From NCBI GenBank assembly GCA_047975025.1, contig JBKECY010000050.1, positions 62,001-126,000 on the forward strand: DNA of 64,000 bases, given 5' to 3'. The notes beneath the pieces are model-generated. The model had not been told where the DNA came from. It saw nothing but the letters and a program-made list of their open reading frames with translations, and searched no databases. Positions 8,201 to 14,847 of the stretch are shown in pieces; positions within the stretch are counted from its first letter, which is position 1; each line of letters opens with the position of its first letter. This stretch comes from JBKECY01 sp047975025 (lineage in GTDB: Bacteria; Bacillota; Clostridia; Lachnospirales; Lachnospiraceae). The position numbers were made by a program, and so were the translations under genes.

Positions 8201-11033
8201 AATTGACGGTTTGGTTTATAAAGAGAGCCAGAGCCGGCTGAAAAGTCTTAAATTCTCGGAGACCGGAGCTGACAGCACTTTATTACAGTCAACACCGGGA
8301 TTTGAGAAAAACACCTTCGCCTATGATGTATCTGTATACGATTATCTGACGAGTTTCTATGTATATGCTGAAACAGAAAATACACAGGATGTGCTTAAAT
8401 ACTATGTACGGACATCCATGGGAACAACCAGTATTTATACACATGCAAGCGGCCCATGGAGAGGGGTTAGTACGACCGGCTCCGCAGACATTCCTTATAA
8501 ATTAAGTAATGATGCAAGCAAGTTGTCTTCAACTGCTGTATGGCCGGATGTAACCGTATATAATATACATCTGAACAAAATTGCCACTTTAAAAAATCTA
8601 AGTGTCAATGAGACAATAAAGCCGAGTACATTCGATAAGAATGTCAGAGAATACCAGGCATATATTCCGGCCGGGCAGACAACGGTAGATATTACCGCTT
8701 CGGGATATAGTTCTGATTATAAAGTCAGAGCAGGGGAAGTAGAAGGCAAAAGCGATAAGGTAATAAGCGTTCCTGTGGTTTGGGATGGGGACACGATGGA
8801 GGTTCCGGTCACTGTATATTCCGCAGATACAATCGCGTCAACTTATACAGTTATCCTGCATAAAGAGCCTACCGCAGATGTACCGGACATTCTGTTACAG
8901 CCGACAGCAGGACAGAACTATGTGGATACGGATGCGGCAACGCCCATCAAAGTCAAAGCAAGTGCCAACGGAAGCCTGAGCTACCAGTGGTTCAAGAATA
9001 CGACGGAAAGTACGCAAGGGGGCGTCAAAATTGACGGCGCAACGGCTGCTTCCTACCAGCCGACCTATGGCCTGGTGACACAGACAGAGACATACTACTA
9101 TTACTGTGTTATTACGAATACCAATACACAGGGAAGTTATGATACAACGACGGATCTTGTGCATATCACCGTAAAGCCGGATCCGACACCCTATGATGTA
9201 CAGCTTGTACCGTCGGACGGCAGTGAGCTTTCGGCGAACGGCTATTTCTGCGCAGTCGGAGACGAGGCGCAGGAGGTGAAAGTCACTTTCAAGAGTCGTG
9301 CACAAGGCGGGGTTGAGAACAATACGTATAAATATCAGTGGTGGACGAAGGATGCCAGCGGCACTGGTTCCGGTTCCACTAAGACGACGGATACGTTTTC
9401 GTTTGCAACAACACTTAACAGAGCACGTTATATCAGCTGCGTGGTAACCATCGCACTGGATGGCGTCACTTACAAATCGGATTATAGGAATGCGGTCCTG
9501 TTTACAGTGTATGCCAAAGGAATAACGGCTACCACGATCTCAAAACAACCGGTGGCAGCAGAGTATGTTTGCGGTGCGGCCGATGTATTGCCGCTGTCAG
9601 TAACCATTAGTAACAACATTTCAGGAATGGATAATGCCTCTAATGTGCCGCAATGGTATGTCAGTGACGACAATGTGACATTTGCGGCTATTGAAGGGGC
9701 TACGGAGCTGAGTTATACACCGCCGGCTACGTCAGAGCCTTCTGCAAAATACTATAAATGCAAAATCACTTCCCGTCTGGTAAGCTACAATGGCAGAACC
9801 TATACGGCAGCCGTTGATTCAGATGCTGTTAAGGTAGGATTCTCGACATTAGAAGAGATTGTCGGAGAAACGTTGTGGGACGGAGAGGGTACGCAGGAAA
9901 ATCCGTACCTGCTAAAGACCGCAGACGATCTGCTGCTGATGCAGCGTCTGGTTAACGAAAAAGGAATTAATCTGTCAGGAAAATACCTGAAGATGGCAAA
10001 TGATATTACATTACCCGAAGCATGGGTGCCTATTGGTTCCTTAAAACCGGGTATGACATCGACATCTAATGGGAAGTATATCAATCCCTTCTCCGGTACT
10101 TTTGACGGAGGGAACTTCACGTTAACCGTCCCAGAGGATGGCCTGCCGCTTTGCGGCTATGTACGATTTGCATCAGTACAGAATTTGAATATTTACGGAA
10201 CTAAAATCGCAGGCTACGGTCTTATCAATAATTTTACGGTAGACTACGGCGCCACAGGTGTCTACAATGACTGGACAGCATTAGGCGCAGTTACGGCGAA
10301 CATTGATAAGGTTACATTAAAGAGCGGTACAAAGACCTTAAAAGCGGGATTTTTAGGCGGCTATGCTTCCGCAGCCAATATTGTGAATTTTAATAACTGC
10401 CTTGTTGAAGAAGGGGTTATCATTGGCTACGATAAGAGCCAGACACAGATCGGTTCTTTTGCCGGCAATCTGGCCGGGACAATCAATAACTGCCATAGTT
10501 ATGCTACGGTATACGGTACAGACCGGGTTGGTGGTCTGGCAGGTTCAAAAGGTGAGGCCATGGGAGTCTGCCGCGTAATTAACAGCAGCTTCCAGGGAAC
10601 CGTAGAAGCGACTGGAAAGTATGTCGGCGGTATTTTCGGCTCCGGTTACACCTCAGCATCCGCACCTAATACACCTTGTGTTTCCGTACAAAACTGCTTT
10701 GTCAGAGCCGATATAACCGGCGGACAATACGTCGGTGGTATATTGGGAGCTGAGCCGGTTGTTGTACAGTGCTGGGCGAACGGTGTTGGTGCAATTCAGA
10801 ACAACTATTTCTATGGAACGCTGTCAGGCGACGTAACAGGCGGTATTATAGGCCTGATGCATTCCTTGGATCGGTATAACATTATTGAGAACAACTACTT
10901 CTATGATTTGGGCGGCACAACAGATACAATTGGACACTGTGGATACGACTCTGACGATTGCCAGGGAAGATACGAAATACCTTACAACAGATGCGTATTT
11001 CCGTTCAGACGACCCGTTAGGAGCAGATGCTGA
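5202..11033 (+). CDS. Secreted DUF4430 / Ig-like / GLUG surface protein, N-terminal fragment
   Basis: The main open frame has 1,943 residues. Residues 1-34 form a signal peptide ending in QVVLAAP. Residues about 41-187 resemble DUF4430, the beta domain related to the C-terminal domain of transcobalamin/intrinsic factor, with the typical SGWMYAYNNEMP motif. Then come a Big_2-like domain (about 270-345), three degenerate bacterial Ig-like domains (about 460-853), two FIVAR-like helical modules (about 857-1006) and two cadherin-like beta domains (about 1010-1222). Ig-like modules follow (about 1227-1543), then a GLUG region with VGGLAG, VGGIFG and VGGILG motifs (about 1560-1916). The last roughly 24 residues (basic, Arg/Cys-rich) are out of frame after the frameshift. 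The start ATG follows GGAGAAAGGTAGAGA. The upstream cobalamin riboswitch and the DUF4430 domain together suggest corrinoid capture. That function is inference. Confidence 0.85.
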   Translation: MKKVLKGFMKRGCSLLLVIVMLLTSLLPQVVLAAPEGESAYATISVEAFSVGGGYIVEPIRVPITSGEKVSDVFEAALTQKGYTSTTVTEGTYYVTGITGSFSFTPALPASTSASVQAFAETNGDPIRENSEQTLDMSFWTPGTLKAGDFATTSGWMYAYNNEMPDTTMNNVEVQDGDVIRVQYSMMWGDDIGAGYGGTGLDPANKDELTSFLAEVNSAANSAELLADSTVRNAYDAGVQAAALLGNSQEAVSGSATTLRAALDNFIADQPSLTLSPKEAGLLTGESVQLTAALQNLEGEPQWVSDAPEVASVDSTGLVEALTAGSATITASIGEVQDTCVITVTQAPQDEEKVDAVLAKVQSSWLKLAAVSPVDTNVITLFNTWIAAQTDLNTQGITAALKSSSDTDYVAQDGSITYMQPQTTPGSIAVKNVTLVFTLSCGEVVKDTQNITVQLGWDKAAMLSKMNAEADVFTADFIKKDNTDLENVTQDLTLPQIASQSYSQAWSVVSWESSNTDVIRVESTDPYGGYATPLAGKVTRPAEDTQVTLTATFGLKPQCLNDKVNPDLTFTKTFTVTVLGEEVPVEDGDAIRAEMQAKLDKYYVSDLLTDFVTKEKLDLNQVVGDIQLPIPSRIAVDTGDTKFVSNQIKVTSDNTEIASISGYRVNVDVFAAADTTLNLTVTYTKTSELGNTYSVQKVFPITVRMISEAELDAEIALMEAVKAHYFDGLNDGANLNQNTIVNNLHAFKEAVFAEDGQTLVWAYHIDDTTGTGIIPTDIDPDDQMGVNGYRLFKSTDNSLIRHENLLVTLPETEKQVTISSVLTSARFGEWAKSHPENAKLQKVYRQPVEVTVTVKTQAYVDAQAALQTALGELAAKVTEAEQIDTTLYTAESVSLFDTALQAAQNILSDDSMTDLTAEVVTAAKASLEAAIRGLVYKSADLSGLQEEIERAQSLDSALFTETSFAAVTNILGEARLLVAAQPVILQQTQVNALAESLKQAIDGLVYKESQSRLKSLKFSETGADSTLLQSTPGFEKNTFAYDVSVYDYLTSFYVYAETENTQDVLKYYVRTSMGTTSIYTHASGPWRGVSTTGSADIPYKLSNDASKLSSTAVWPDVTVYNIHLNKIATLKNLSVNETIKPSTFDKNVREYQAYIPAGQTTVDITASGYSSDYKVRAGEVEGKSDKVISVPVVWDGDTMEVPVTVYSADTIASTYTVILHKEPTADVPDILLQPTAGQNYVDTDAATPIKVKASANGSLSYQWFKNTTESTQGGVKIDGATAASYQPTYGLVTQTETYYYYCVITNTNTQGSYDTTTDLVHITVKPDPTPYDVQLVPSDGSELSANGYFCAVGDEAQEVKVTFKSRAQGGVENNTYKYQWWTKDASGTGSGSTKTTDTFSFATTLNRARYISCVVTIALDGVTYKSDYRNAVLFTVYAKGITATTISKQPVAAEYVCGAADVLPLSVTISNNISGMDNASNVPQWYVSDDNVTFAAIEGATELSYTPPATSEPSAKYYKCKITSRLVSYNGRTYTAAVDSDAVKVGFSTLEEIVGETLWDGEGTQENPYLLKTADDLLLMQRLVNEKGINLSGKYLKMANDITLPEAWVPIGSLKPGMTSTSNGKYINPFSGTFDGGNFTLTVPEDGLPLCGYVRFASVQNLNIYGTKIAGYGLINNFTVDYGATGVYNDWTALGAVTANIDKVTLKSGTKTLKAGFLGGYASAANIVNFNNCLVEEGVIIGYDKSQTQIGSFAGNLAGTINNCHSYATVYGTDRVGGLAGSKGEAMGVCRVINSSFQGTVEATGKYVGGIFGSGYTSASAPNTPCVSVQNCFVRADITGGQYVGGILGAEPVVVQCWANGVGAIQNNYFYGTLSGDVTGGIIGLMHSLDRYNIIENNYFYDLGGTTDTIGHCGYDSDDCQGRYEIPYNRCVFPFRRPVRSRC

Positions 11034-11976
11034 CAAGCTGGGACGGACTGTCACAACAGAAGAGCTTTCAGATGGTACCATAACGGCAGCGCTTAATACA
11101 GGCGGCAGCAGTAGCAGGAATTGGGTTCAGGGAAGTTCCTTCCCGGAATTCGGTGAGGGTGAAGTGCTGTATGTGACAACCCTGGATATTACCGGCTACA
11201 AAGCGGAATACTCGACACTGGATGATTTTACAACTGAAGGAACGGTTGTCACTGCGTATATGAATGATGGAAGCAGCAAGCTGGTTGCCACAGAAGACGT
11301 AGAATTCTCCGGCTATATTCAGACAGCCGGTACGTGGACGATTACCGCTGTGTATGGCGGCGCCATGAAGATGTTCAGTGTTAAGGTGCGGGCAGCCACA
11401 GATGAGGAAAAGGCACAAAAAGTAAGTGCTATGATTACTGCACTTCCCGAAGTGACCCTGGACAGTGAAGATGCGATCACAGCTGTCCGGCAGGCGTATG
11501 ACGGCTTGACGGATGTACAAAAAGAGCTGGTGAGCAACTATGCGCAGCTTACAGCAGCAGAAGACACGCTTTTGCAGCTGAAAGTCGATACACAGGCAGC
11601 GGAAGCAGCGACGCAGGCTATTGTTGCCATTGGAACTGTAACGAAAGATAGCGGGGATGCGATACAAGCTGCCCGTACAGCCTATGACGGACTGACAGAG
11701 GCTCAAAAACAACTGGTAACAGAAGATGTGCTCAAGACTCTGACCGATGCTGAGACGGCGTTTGAAAAGTTGACTCAACTTGAAGGCTGGATCACAGAGG
11801 ATGGATATCAGTTCTATTATGTTAATGGCAAGAAAGCCACTGGATTTACTGCAATTGAAGGAAAGACGTATTATTTTAGCAAGGTAAAGGCCAGAGAAGG
11901 CCGTATGATGACAGGTTTCCAGACAATTGGAGGGTACAGATATTTCTTCAGTAAAGTAAAAGCAAGAGAAGGTTAG
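10885..11976 (+). CDS. Middle fragment of the disrupted surface protein (Ig-like, helical repeats, first wall-binding repeats)
   Basis: This frame is open from 10885, but the part up to about 10959 only shadows the upstream frame. The homologous continuation starts near 10960 (reading ARED...). It contains an Ig-like module (11170-11400, with YMNDGSSKLV), then two related helical repeats sharing AYDGLT-x-x-QK-x-LV (11405-11575 and 11590-11780). The first wall-binding repeats with the pattern GFxxIxGxxYYFSK follow from about 11800. It ends at TAG 11974-11976, in the middle of the repeat array. No ribosome binding site precedes the ATG at 10885, so independent translation is unlikely. Confidence 0.6.
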   Translation: MRTTTSMIWAAQQIQLDTVDTTLTIAREDTKYLTTDAYFRSDDPLGADADKLGRTVTTEELSDGTITAALNTGGSSSRNWVQGSSFPEFGEGEVLYVTTLDITGYKAEYSTLDDFTTEGTVVTAYMNDGSSKLVATEDVEFSGYIQTAGTWTITAVYGGAMKMFSVKVRAATDEEKAQKVSAMITALPEVTLDSEDAITAVRQAYDGLTDVQKELVSNYAQLTAAEDTLLQLKVDTQAAEAATQAIVAIGTVTKDSGDAIQAARTAYDGLTEAQKQLVTEDVLKTLTDAETAFEKLTQLEGWITEDGYQFYYVNGKKATGFTAIEGKTYYFSKVKAREGRMMTGFQTIGGYRYFFSKVKAREG

Positions 11977-12240
11977 ATGTTAACAGGCTTCCAGACAATC
12001 AATGGACATAAGTATTATTTCAGCAAGGTCGCTGCACGAAAAGGGCGCATGCTGACAGGCTTCCAGACGATTAGCGGACACAAGTACTATTTCAGTGCAG
12101 TTAAAACGCGACAGGGACGTATGTTGACCGGACTTCAGTACATCAACGGGAAGAAATACTATTTTAGTATGTCAACAGCTACAAAAGGTCAGATGCTCAA
12201 AAGCAGATGGGTAAAGGTCGGAAATAAGTCCTATTATCTT
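11821..12240 (+). repeat. Tandem cell-wall-binding repeats, about 69 nt each
   Basis: Five to six near-identical units encode the pattern GRMLTGFQTIxGxKYYFS followed by a basic linker (AREG, ARKG, TRQG, ATKG). Units begin near 11845, 11910, 11977, 12046 and 12118, then decay into a final divergent half-unit. The repeats are coding rather than regulatory. Confidence 0.8.
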
Positions 12241-12273
12241 GGAAGTAACGGAGTTGTTACGAAGAGTAAATAA
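11977..12273 (+). CDS. C-terminal fragment of the disrupted surface protein: cell-wall-binding repeats
   Basis: These 98 residues continue in frame directly after the TAG stop, starting with an ATG that is simply the methionine of the next repeat. They hold the remaining units of the wall-binding repeat, for example MLTGFQTISGHKYYFS, and finish with WVKVGNKSYYLGSNG, a usual terminal half-repeat. The repeats belong to the choline-binding/CW_binding type that holds secreted proteins to the wall by non-covalent contact. Translation could occur only by stop readthrough or reinitiation at the overlapping TAGATG; neither is supported by a Shine-Dalgarno sequence. Confidence 0.55.
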   Translation: MLTGFQTINGHKYYFSKVAARKGRMLTGFQTISGHKYYFSAVKTRQGRMLTGLQYINGKKYYFSMSTATKGQMLKSRWVKVGNKSYYLGSNGVVTKSK

Positions 12274-12329
12274 GATGCAAAAGTAAAATGACCGAAATGA
12301 CCGGAATCACAATAAAGTAGGAAAAAGTA

Positions 12330-12375
12330 CTTGCGAACCAGACGGTGATATGATACAATGACTTCTGGTTCGCAA
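12330..12375 (+). promoter_or_regulatory. Inverted repeat enclosing a promoter in front of tRNA-Leu
   Basis: CTTGCGAACCAGA (12330-12342) and TCTGGTTCGCAAG (12364-12375, with its first T at 12363/12364) form a near-perfect 12-13 bp inverted repeat. Inside it, TTGCGA (12331-12336) and TACAAT (12354-12359) are spaced by 17 nt, a credible sigma-A promoter. Initiation near 12366 would precede tRNA-Leu by about 30 nt. The repeat is followed by TTTTTTT (12385-12391), so it could instead be read as a terminator for the upstream gene. The two readings are not exclusive. Confidence 0.55.
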
Positions 12376-12395
12376 GAAATTCCTATTTTTTTCAT

Positions 12396-12479
12396 GCCGG
12401 CGTGTCGGAACTGGCAGACGAGACAGACTCAAAATCTGTTGTCCGCAAGGGCGTGTGGGTTCGAGTCCCACTGCCGGCA
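12396..12479 (+). tRNA. tRNA-Leu(CAA)
   Basis: This is an 84-nt class II tRNA. The acceptor stem GCCGGCG pairs with TGCCGGC, with discriminator A at 12479. The anticodon stem is ACAGA/TCTGT with loop CTCAAAA, giving anticodon CAA (reads UUG). There is a long variable arm and a T arm GTGGG-TTCGAGT-CCCAC. CCA is not encoded. Confidence 0.95.
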
Positions 12480-12489
12480 TACTATGAAT

Positions 12490-12515
12490 GCTGAATATGC
12501 AGCGTTTTATTTTTT
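12490..12515 (+). terminator. Terminator after tRNA-Leu
   Basis: GCTG (12490-12493) pairs with CAGC (12500-12503) over a six-base loop and is followed by GTTTTATTTTTT. The stem is short, but the T-run and position right after the tRNA support it. Confidence 0.5.
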
Positions 12516-12547
12516 GAAAGTTGCATATTAAGTTGCATATGTTTCAT

Positions 12548-12593
12548 AAAAGAAGGAGTCACTGTACGTATTACATACAGTGGCTCCTTCTTT
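12548..12593 (-). terminator. Terminator of the TraX-family gene (possibly bidirectional)
   Basis: AAAGAAGGAG-x-CACTGTA pairs with TACAGTG-x-CTCCTTCTTT, a stem of about 18 bp with one mismatch around a nine-base loop. The A-rich left arm reads as a T-run on the minus strand, so it ends the minus-strand gene that stops at 12599. Confidence 0.75.
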
Positions 12594-12598
12594 GCGTT

Positions 12599-13333
12599 TT
12601 ACAGTCCCAGAATCACACGAAGCAAAGCTAGAATCATGAAATGGGCAGGATAAAAAATATAAAAGAAATACTTATTTAATCGAGGTCTTAGATTGGTATG
12701 AATATAAATCAGAGGCAGAGACAAGAGTGCAAATGCCTGCAGATCCAGCCCTAGCGGACCTATGTAGAAGTAGTCCCCAAGCCCCCATGCCAGCATCCAG
12801 AGCGCAATGGTGCATGCTGACAGCCAACGAGGTCGTTCGCGCATCAGATAGAATAGAACGATTAACCCAATACCATACAGACCATAATCCACTCCGACCA
12901 GCCACTCGAAGAGTACCAGCAGCGGGAGTAAAAACCAGCGCTTTCTCAAATCAGACAGCGCATAAATGGCAATGACACCCAGCAAGAGCGTAAATAAAAT
13001 ATTCAGGTTCAGAAAATCCGCATCCATTCCGCTGCTTTGTGCGGTGAGTCTGGTAATCACATAGGCTCCAAGAAAAAGGGATTGTGTGATTACCGCAAAA
13101 ATCCCAAGACGAAGCATGTAACGCTTTATATTTCGGGTGTACAGACAGCCCACCACGACGCAGTAGGCAATCAATGGGAAGGAAATCCGTCCAAGAACTG
13201 CCATGATTTGATTTTCGGGAAAAAACGCTTTATGGACATGATCAATGACCATACTGATGATTGCAATGATTTTTAAAAGGTTCGTATCGAGGTTCTCGTT
13301 TATTTTAGCTGCTGTTTTATCTGCCTGTGTCAT
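12599..13333 (-). CDS. TraX family membrane protein
   Basis: This 244-residue polytopic protein belongs to the TraX family (named after the F-plasmid pilin N-acetylase, but widespread on Firmicutes chromosomes, where the role is unknown). After a short hydrophilic N-terminus comes the signature LLKIIAIISMVIDHVHKAF, where the D-H pair in the first helix is conserved. GRISFPLIAYCVVVGCLYT follows, and then six or more hydrophobic helices. The N-terminus overlaps no other gene. It lies 92 nt downstream of the LytTR regulator on the same strand, with an inverted repeat between them. No conjugation genes are nearby, so a transfer role is not suggested. Confidence 0.85.
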   Translation of the reverse strand: MTQADKTAAKINENLDTNLLKIIAIISMVIDHVHKAFFPENQIMAVLGRISFPLIAYCVVVGCLYTRNIKRYMLRLGIFAVITQSLFLGAYVITRLTAQSSGMDADFLNLNILFTLLLGVIAIYALSDLRKRWFLLPLLVLFEWLVGVDYGLYGIGLIVLFYLMRERPRWLSACTIALWMLAWGLGDYFYIGPLGLDLQAFALLSLPLIYIHTNLRPRLNKYFFYIFYPAHFMILALLRVILGL

Positions 13334-13366
13334 TTAGCCTGCTCTTTCTTTAAGATTGTACAATGG

Positions 13367-13387
13367 TGGTATAAATAGTTTATACCA
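13367..13387 (-). promoter_or_regulatory. Operator-like inverted repeat at the TraX-gene promoter
   Basis: TGGTATAA (13367-13374) and TTATACCA (13380-13387) form a perfect 8-bp inverted repeat with a five-base spacer. Read on the minus strand, one arm contains TATAAA, with TTGCCT 18 nt upstream, a possible promoter for the TraX gene. Overlap of the palindrome with the -10 element suggests a repressor site. The binding protein is unknown. Confidence 0.4.
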
Positions 13388-13425
13388 TAAGATGGTTGCA
13401 CAAGGCAAGAAAAATCAGGATGACA

Positions 13426-14169
13426 TTAGTCGGCATAGCCTGTTTCCCGGACTCCCTGGATGATATTGCGCATATAGGTGTCGCGTACTTTGCGATAATC
13501 CCGCTGCCGTATATAGACGATATCCCCGTTTTTCATAATAAAGTCCTGTGTCAGCTCCTCTACATAATTCAAGTTTACAATATAAGCCCGGTGGCAGCGC
13601 AGAAAAGGAGGGGAGGGGAGCATTTTCTCCAGAGCATCCATAGAAGTATAGGTTGAGATTTCACCGGCCGTAGTATGAATTGTGCAGGTTCTGTTGTAAA
13701 TATCGACATACATAATTTGACGCAGTGCGATGCTTAGTTCCTTTTTATTCGAAAGTACGACGCAGTAGGGTTCCTGACCGGGCGTACTTAATTTTATAGC
13801 CTGCTGAAGCGCGCGATTCACGTCCTCCTGTCTGGTCGGCTTTAGCAGATACTGCAGTGCCTGTACTTGGTAGCTCTCAAACGTATGCTCGCGGCTGGAA
13901 GTTGTAAATATAATAATACAGTCATTATCCTGTGCCCGCAGCTGCTGCGCTGTTTCAATTCCGGTCATTCCTTTCATATAGATATCCAAAAACACGATCT
14001 GATAGTGTTCGGTCACACAACTTTGTAAAAATGCCTCACCACTATGAAAACAATGCAGATTCATAGCGACCTGACTGGCTGTAAGCTGTGTGCACAACCA
14101 TTCCATATCTTCTTTGCGGTCCTCGCATACTGCAACATTATATGGTACTTTCAATATTGACCCCTCCAT
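13426..14169 (-). CDS. LytTR-family response regulator (orphan)
   Basis: This is a 247-residue two-component regulator of the AgrA/ComE/LytR type. The receiver domain spans about residues 8-125. It has the acidic pocket CEDRKED, the phospho-acceptor aspartate in VFLDIYMKGMTG (about residue 61) and the conserved K in YLLKPT. The LytTR DNA-binding domain spans about 140-238, with FLRCHRAYIVNL (about 192-203) as family signature. Such proteins bind paired 9-bp direct repeats and often control secreted or surface factors. No histidine kinase is adjacent. It is transcribed away from the giant repeat-protein gene, and the 650-nt region between them is the obvious place to look for its sites. Direct evidence for that target is lacking. 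Confidence 0.88.
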   Translation of the reverse strand: MEGSILKVPYNVAVCEDRKEDMEWLCTQLTASQVAMNLHCFHSGEAFLQSCVTEHYQIVFLDIYMKGMTGIETAQQLRAQDNDCIIIFTTSSREHTFESYQVQALQYLLKPTRQEDVNRALQQAIKLSTPGQEPYCVVLSNKKELSIALRQIMYVDIYNRTCTIHTTAGEISTYTSMDALEKMLPSPPFLRCHRAYIVNLNYVEELTQDFIMKNGDIVYIRQRDYRKVRDTYMRNIIQGVRETGYAD

Positions 14170-14817
14170 TCAAGACTAAAAACATCCACTATTATATAGG
14201 TAGAAAAACAACTTTTTTTCAAAGATATAGCCACCACATTTCAAGCAGGCAGTAAGATACCGGATAGGATGGCATGTCGTAATTTTAACATGTTTTATAC
14301 CGCCCGCACAGTGTGAATTTTCTGAATAGTTTTGTAAAATTAATGAAAAGTAAAAAAAAGGAGATGTATTCGCAAACTTATATGCAATATTACTACAAAA
14401 AATGATGATGCACAAAAACGAAAAAAAGTCAAGTGTATTTTACTACATGCAAAATTGCCCGAAGCGCACGTCCGAAAAAAGCAAAATTTGATACAATTGA
14501 TATGTGATATGTGAGTTGTTACTTCATATGATTTGAACAGATATATTGTTGCGTTTCAGGAAGGAGGAAAATTTGGCAGTGAAGTATACACATACTAATG
14601 GAGGATGGCAGCAAGAGAATGTCATATTGGTTCTATCTGAAACTACGTGTTTGACCAGGTGACAGGGGAGAAAGGAGAGAATAAAACAAAAAAATGGGAA
14701 AGCAGAAACATCTTGATTGATCAAATGTTTGAGTATTCAATACTAGAAAGTACGTAATTCAGACGCTTGGTGCGGTTCATACCCTTGTATGGGCTATAAG
14801 GCCGTTTCGATGATGCA
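14170..14817. other. Long AT-rich intergenic region between the LytTR regulator and the giant repeat protein
   Basis: This 648-nt stretch has no convincing gene. Short frames inside it lack ribosome binding sites and recognisable domains. It contains a TATAAT hexamer on the minus strand near 14195 (no good -35), a TACAAT at about 14491 on the plus strand with a poor -35, and TTGATC/ATACTA-like elements near 14718-14745. The A-rich composition and weak -35 elements fit promoters that need an activator. A structured leader segment at its end is listed separately. Confidence 0.5.
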
Positions 14818-14829
14818 TTGGATTCGTAC
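14750..14829 (+). promoter_or_regulatory. Structured leader RNA before the giant repeat protein (candidate)
   Basis: GTACGTAAT (14750-14758) can pair with ATTCGTAC (14822-14829) with one bulged T, closing a domain of about 80 nt. Inside, CGG (14773-14775) pairs with CCG (14802-14804), and CATAC (14778-14782) pairs with GTATG (14787-14791). The closing stem ends just before the Shine-Dalgarno sequence GAGGAAAGGG (14832-14841). It matches no riboswitch class I recognise. The fold is hand-derived. Confidence 0.35.
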
Positions 14830-14847
14830 ATGAGGAAAGGGAATGGT

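Larger units (their letters stand above)
5202..12273 (+). pseudogene. Disrupted giant cell-wall-bound surface protein (whole locus) under cobalamin riboswitch control
   Basis: This entry joins three collinear pieces that read as one ancestral protein of about 2,357 residues: signal peptide, DUF4430 domain, Ig-like/FIVAR/cadherin-like stalk, GLUG region, Ig and helical modules, and C-terminal cell-wall-binding repeats. Two lesions break it. A frameshift near 10957-10965 fits a 2-nt deletion or a 1-nt insertion. An in-frame TAG stop at 11974-11976 lies inside the wall-binding repeats and is explained by one base change from a lysine or glutamine codon. As written, only a 1,943-residue secreted protein without anchoring repeats would be made. 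Sequencing error, phase variation or true decay cannot be separated from this sequence alone. Confidence 0.75.

Noticed and set aside
10885..10959. A separate gene nested in the end of the first surface-protein frame
   Set aside because: No ribosome binding site. The overlap is explained by a frameshift, since homologous content simply passes from one frame to the other.
11821..12240. CRISPR-like spacing in the 69-nt repeats
   Set aside because: The units are in-frame coding repeats of a wall-binding domain, without unique spacers, and no cas genes are present.
12520..12540. Direct repeat GTTGCATAT twice just after tRNA-Leu, as an attachment site
   Set aside because: No integrase, no second copy flanking a larger segment, and the repeats are short and AT-rich.
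12599..13333. Conjugative element indicated by the TraX-family gene
   Set aside because: No relaxase, coupling protein, type IV secretion or integrase genes are nearby. TraX homologues are common on Firmicutes chromosomes.
14298..14340. ACAGTGTGA and ATAGTTTTG as paired LytTR sites
   Set aside because: The spacing is about 18 bp start to start rather than the usual about 21, and the match to the 9-bp consensus is weak.
14818..14847. TTG at 14818 as start of the giant repeat protein
   Set aside because: The ATG at 14848 has a well-spaced GAGGAAAGGG and begins a normal signal peptide; the extra ten residues precede it without a ribosome binding site.
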